NCBI RefSeq assembly: GCF_001439605.1
Contig: NZ_LMBX01000005.1
Location: 186,001-250,000 of the forward strand
From: Cytobacillus praedii
GTDB lineage: Bacteria > Bacillota > Bacilli > Bacillales > Cytobacillaceae
Length of the DNA: 64,000 nt
Direction of reading: 5' to 3'
Below, piece by piece: positions 61,742 through 64,000 of the stretch. The notes below the pieces were generated by a model. That model saw nothing but the letters and a program-made list of their open reading frames with translations. It was not told the origin of the DNA and did no database searches. The translations under genes and the position numbers were made by a program. How positions within the stretch are numbered: position 1 is the first letter of the stretch; each line of letters opens with the position of its first letter.

Positions 61742-63382
61742 ATGAGTATTTTTATTGGTGGTGCCTGGGCTTATGCTAATGGTTCATTACATCTAGGTCA
61801 CATCTCTAGTTTGCTTCCAGGAGATATTCTGGCTAGATATTACCGTTTAAAAGGAGAAAAGGTTTTGTATGTATCAGGAAGTGATTGTAATGGAACACCT
61901 ATTGCTATTAGAGCAAAGCAAGAAGGGGTTACACCAGCGGAAATTGCGGACCGATATCACCATGAATTTGTAGAGTGTTTTTCTAAGTTAGGTTTCTCTT
62001 ATGATACCTATACAAGAACAGATATAGAGCATCATCATAAAATCGTACAAGAAATTTTTCTAGAGCTGCTTGAAAAGCGTTTGATATATAAGAAGGAAAT
62101 GGAACAAACCTATTGTGAATACGATCAGCAATTCTTACCTGACCGTTATGTTGAAGGCATATGTCCAAATTGTGGAGCAAAAGCCGGTGGGGATCAATGT
62201 GATCATTGCTCAACCGTCTTAGAACCGCTTGAATTATTAGAAAGAAAATGCAAAATATGTGGCAGTACACCTATCACAAGGAAAACAGATCATTTTTATT
62301 TTTCCTTAAGCTCCCTACAACATTGTTTAGAAAGCTATACTCATAAAGCAGCAAATAAAAAACTCTGGCGAGAGAATGCAGTAGCATTAACAAAAAGATA
62401 TTTGAAAGAAGGTTTACAAGATCGAGCAGTTTCAAGAGATTTACCAATAGGAGTAAGTATTCCAGTGGCTGGATATGAAGACAAGAAAATTTATGGATGG
62501 ATAGAAGCCGTTTCAGGATATTATACAGCCAGCAAACTATGGGCAAAAGAAACAAATCATGATGACTCAATTTTCTGGAACTCATCAGCAATATCCTATT
62601 ATGTTCACGGAAAAGATAATATCCCATTCCATTCTATTATTTGGCCAGCAATATTGACTAGTCTGGAAAAAAAAGCTTTACCTACTCACATCGTTTCAAA
62701 TGAGTACCTGACTTTAGAGAAGAAGAAGTTATCGACGAGTAATAATTGGGCAGTATGGGTTCCAGACATTTTAGAAAGATATGAATCAGATTCAATTAGA
62801 TATTTTTTAACTATAAATGCGCCAGAAAGTCGGGATGCAGACTTTTCTTGGAAGGAATTTATTTATAGTCATAATAGTGAATTATTGGGTGCATATGGCA
62901 ACTTCGTAAACCGAACGCTGAAATTTATCGAAAAGTCATTTGATGGAATGATATCAGAAAAAGCTGCAGCGCCTACTATACAAAATAAAATCAGCTTATT
63001 GTACAGCGAAGTAGGGCACTGTATAGAATCCGCTCTATTCAAACAAGGATTGGAAAAAGTATTTGAACATGTAAGGTTCGCTAATAAATATTTTGATGAA
63101 CAACAGCCTTGGAAGCTAATACATGACGATAAGTTTAAATGCAAGCAAACAATGGCTGATTGCGTCTATCTTATTGCTAATTTAGCGCAAATTTTGACAC
63201 CCTTCCTTCCGTTTTCAAGCAGGAAGGTTCAGAAAATGTTATATATAACTGAAAGTAAATGGAAGCCAATTCAGGTTGATCTGCACCAATTATCCAATGT
63301 GGAACCGTTATTTGAGAGAATAGATATAGCAAGAATTGATGAAGAACTTGAAAGGTTATCTAATCAATCTGCTAAGAATTAA
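61742..63382 (+). CDS. metG: methionyl-tRNA synthetase (second type, no C-terminal EMAP domain)
   Basis: A 546-residue class I synthetase. HIGH motif is HLGH (residues 17-20) and the KMSKS equivalent is KKLSTS. A zinc insertion with several Cys pairs is present ([29 protein letters not shown]). The protein ends after the anticodon domain, without the C-terminal tRNA-binding domain of typical 650-residue B. subtilis MetS. Two-knuckle zinc and length fit the MetRS1-type second synthetase that B. anthracis and some streptococci carry, linked to resistance to MetRS inhibitors. GGAGG lies 8 nt before ATG 61742. T-box-controlled. Confidence 0.93.
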   Translation: MSIFIGGAWAYANGSLHLGHISSLLPGDILARYYRLKGEKVLYVSGSDCNGTPIAIRAKQEGVTPAEIADRYHHEFVECFSKLGFSYDTYTRTDIEHHHKIVQEIFLELLEKRLIYKKEMEQTYCEYDQQFLPDRYVEGICPNCGAKAGGDQCDHCSTVLEPLELLERKCKICGSTPITRKTDHFYFSLSSLQHCLESYTHKAANKKLWRENAVALTKRYLKEGLQDRAVSRDLPIGVSIPVAGYEDKKIYGWIEAVSGYYTASKLWAKETNHDDSIFWNSSAISYYVHGKDNIPFHSIIWPAILTSLEKKALPTHIVSNEYLTLEKKKLSTSNNWAVWVPDILERYESDSIRYFLTINAPESRDADFSWKEFIYSHNSELLGAYGNFVNRTLKFIEKSFDGMISEKAAAPTIQNKISLLYSEVGHCIESALFKQGLEKVFEHVRFANKYFDEQQPWKLIHDDKFKCKQTMADCVYLIANLAQILTPFLPFSSRKVQKMLYITESKWKPIQVDLHQLSNVEPLFERIDIARIDEELERLSNQSAKN

Positions 63383-63479
63383 TCATTTATTAGTAATTAG
63401 AATATTTCGCGTATTCATGAAGGGATTTACATGATTATCAGGTGATTAATGAAATAACAATAGATTCTGGAAATATTAA

Positions 63480-63550
63480 AGCAGGCCGTTTTCGAAAAAA
63501 TTGTTAATAAACATAGTTTGGCTGGCTGGAATGTGTGAGACTTCTTCGGC
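63480..63550. repeat. possible remnant of the MITE-like element
   Basis: AGGCCGTTTTCGAAAAAATT followed by TTGGCTGGCTGGAATGTGTG and AGACTTCTTCGG resembles the left arm and core of the 38.4-kb element (AAGGCTGTTTTCTAAAAGATT; GGAGCGGAAGGTGCGAGACT CCTGCGG) with many changes. The rest of the gap 63383-63745 shows nothing else. Confidence 0.35.
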
Positions 63551-63745
63551 TAGTGAGCAACTTGAAATGTAAGTCTGCCTCTAAACTGTATGTTTTCCAG
63601 CAGTGTTCAATAACATATGGTCAAAAATAACAATGTTTTAGAAATGAGCTTTAAAGTAAAAATGAAATTGAAACGATTCGTAGAAAATTTCGTCATTATA
63701 TGTATGTGGGTTATCATCTAAGCAAGATTCAAAAGAGGTGGAATA

Positions 63746-63943
63746 ATGGGATTTTGGTATTTCTTACTCTTATTTTTAGGGTCTTTCCTGGTAGTTAACG
63801 GGATTTTTATAAAAAGGACAGCATCGAAAATTAAGAAAATCGGATTTGTTATTGTAGGAGTATTTTGTATTTCATTCTCAATATTTATGTTTCAACCAGG
63901 TAGTGCAGAAAGAATTTTAACATTATTGAATAGCATTAATTAG
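63746..63943 (+). CDS. small two-helix membrane protein
   Basis: A 65-residue protein with two hydrophobic helices (FWYFLLLFLGSFLVVNGIF and IGFVIVGVFCISFSIFMF) joined by a basic loop (KRTASKIKK), so both ends face outward or inward together. AGAGGTGGAATA precedes ATG 63746. Short proteins of this layout are common in Bacillus and have no assigned role. It lies at the right edge, so neighbours on that side are not visible. Confidence 0.65.
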   Translation: MGFWYFLLLFLGSFLVVNGIFIKRTASKIKKIGFVIVGVFCISFSIFMFQPGSAERILTLLNSIN

Positions 63944-64000
63944 AATATCGATCAAGGTAAAAATCAAGGATTAAGGTGTATGTTTTTTTTAATGCTGTTT

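Overview
The window looks like chromosomal DNA from an AT-rich, endospore-forming Bacillaceae (Bacillus/Neobacillus-like). The evidence is AGGAGG-type ribosome binding sites with many TTG and GTG starts, cwlJ (spore germination hydrolase), a SpoIIP-family protein, a purine riboswitch on pbuE, two T-box leaders, the yoaS-yozG-yoaT trio known from B. subtilis, and a dispersed Bacillaceae-type palindromic repeat. There are no rRNA or tRNA genes, no CRISPR array, no prophage and no recognisable transposase.

Layout. 1-1.9 kb: a truncated MerR-type gene, a small broken gene and a lone ATPase. 2-9.7 kb: a respiratory nitrate reductase operon (hemerythrin-like protein, two small unknown proteins, narGHJI), then a helically phased 21-bp repeat array and a convergent NarK-type transporter fused to a PAS domain. 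11.4-15.5 kb: cwlJ, an OsmC-family gene, exoA, and a GntR-regulated ABC exporter operon with a palindromic operator. 17.1-21.4 kb: M20 amidohydrolase, GNAT acyltransferase, N-acylamino acid racemase and a YkvI-type transporter, fitting the N-succinyl pathway that turns D-amino acids into L-amino acids. 21.8-23.1 kb: an adenine-type purine riboswitch controlling pbuE. 23.2-29.6 kb: GNATs, a GrpB-family protein, a methyltransferase, an APH-like kinase, and 13 tandem copies of a ~52-bp repeat beside a 5'-truncated metallo-hydrolase pseudogene.

29.7-48.2 kb is accessory DNA rich in small orphan genes and broken genes (DinB, lipoprotein and GNAT genes with single nonsense codons or frameshifts). 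It also holds an ECF sigma/DUF4871 pair with a textbook ECF promoter, a 235-bp MITE-like element, NUDIX, serine-hydrolase and SolA-like genes, and a T-box leader with an apparent proline specifier in front of a decayed acetyltransferase. 48.4-59.8 kb: a glycerophosphodiesterase, an ArsR/SRPBCC-PDZ pair with a 24-bp operator, an AlkD-like protein, yoaS-yozG-yoaT, and a Lnu(B)-like nucleotidyltransferase gene with one internal stop. 59.9-63.9 kb: an ECF sigma factor split into two overlapping reading frames, an anti-sigma-like membrane protein with a SpoIIP-type outer domain, and a Met-specific T-box driving a second-type methionyl-tRNA synthetase.

The best candidates for something under-described are the split sigma/SpoIIP-type anti-sigma module, the T-box/acetyltransferase pair, the NarK-PAS fusion with its small nar-operon partners, and the 52-bp and 21-bp phased repeats. 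Functions are inferred from sequence by eye; nothing was searched or computed.
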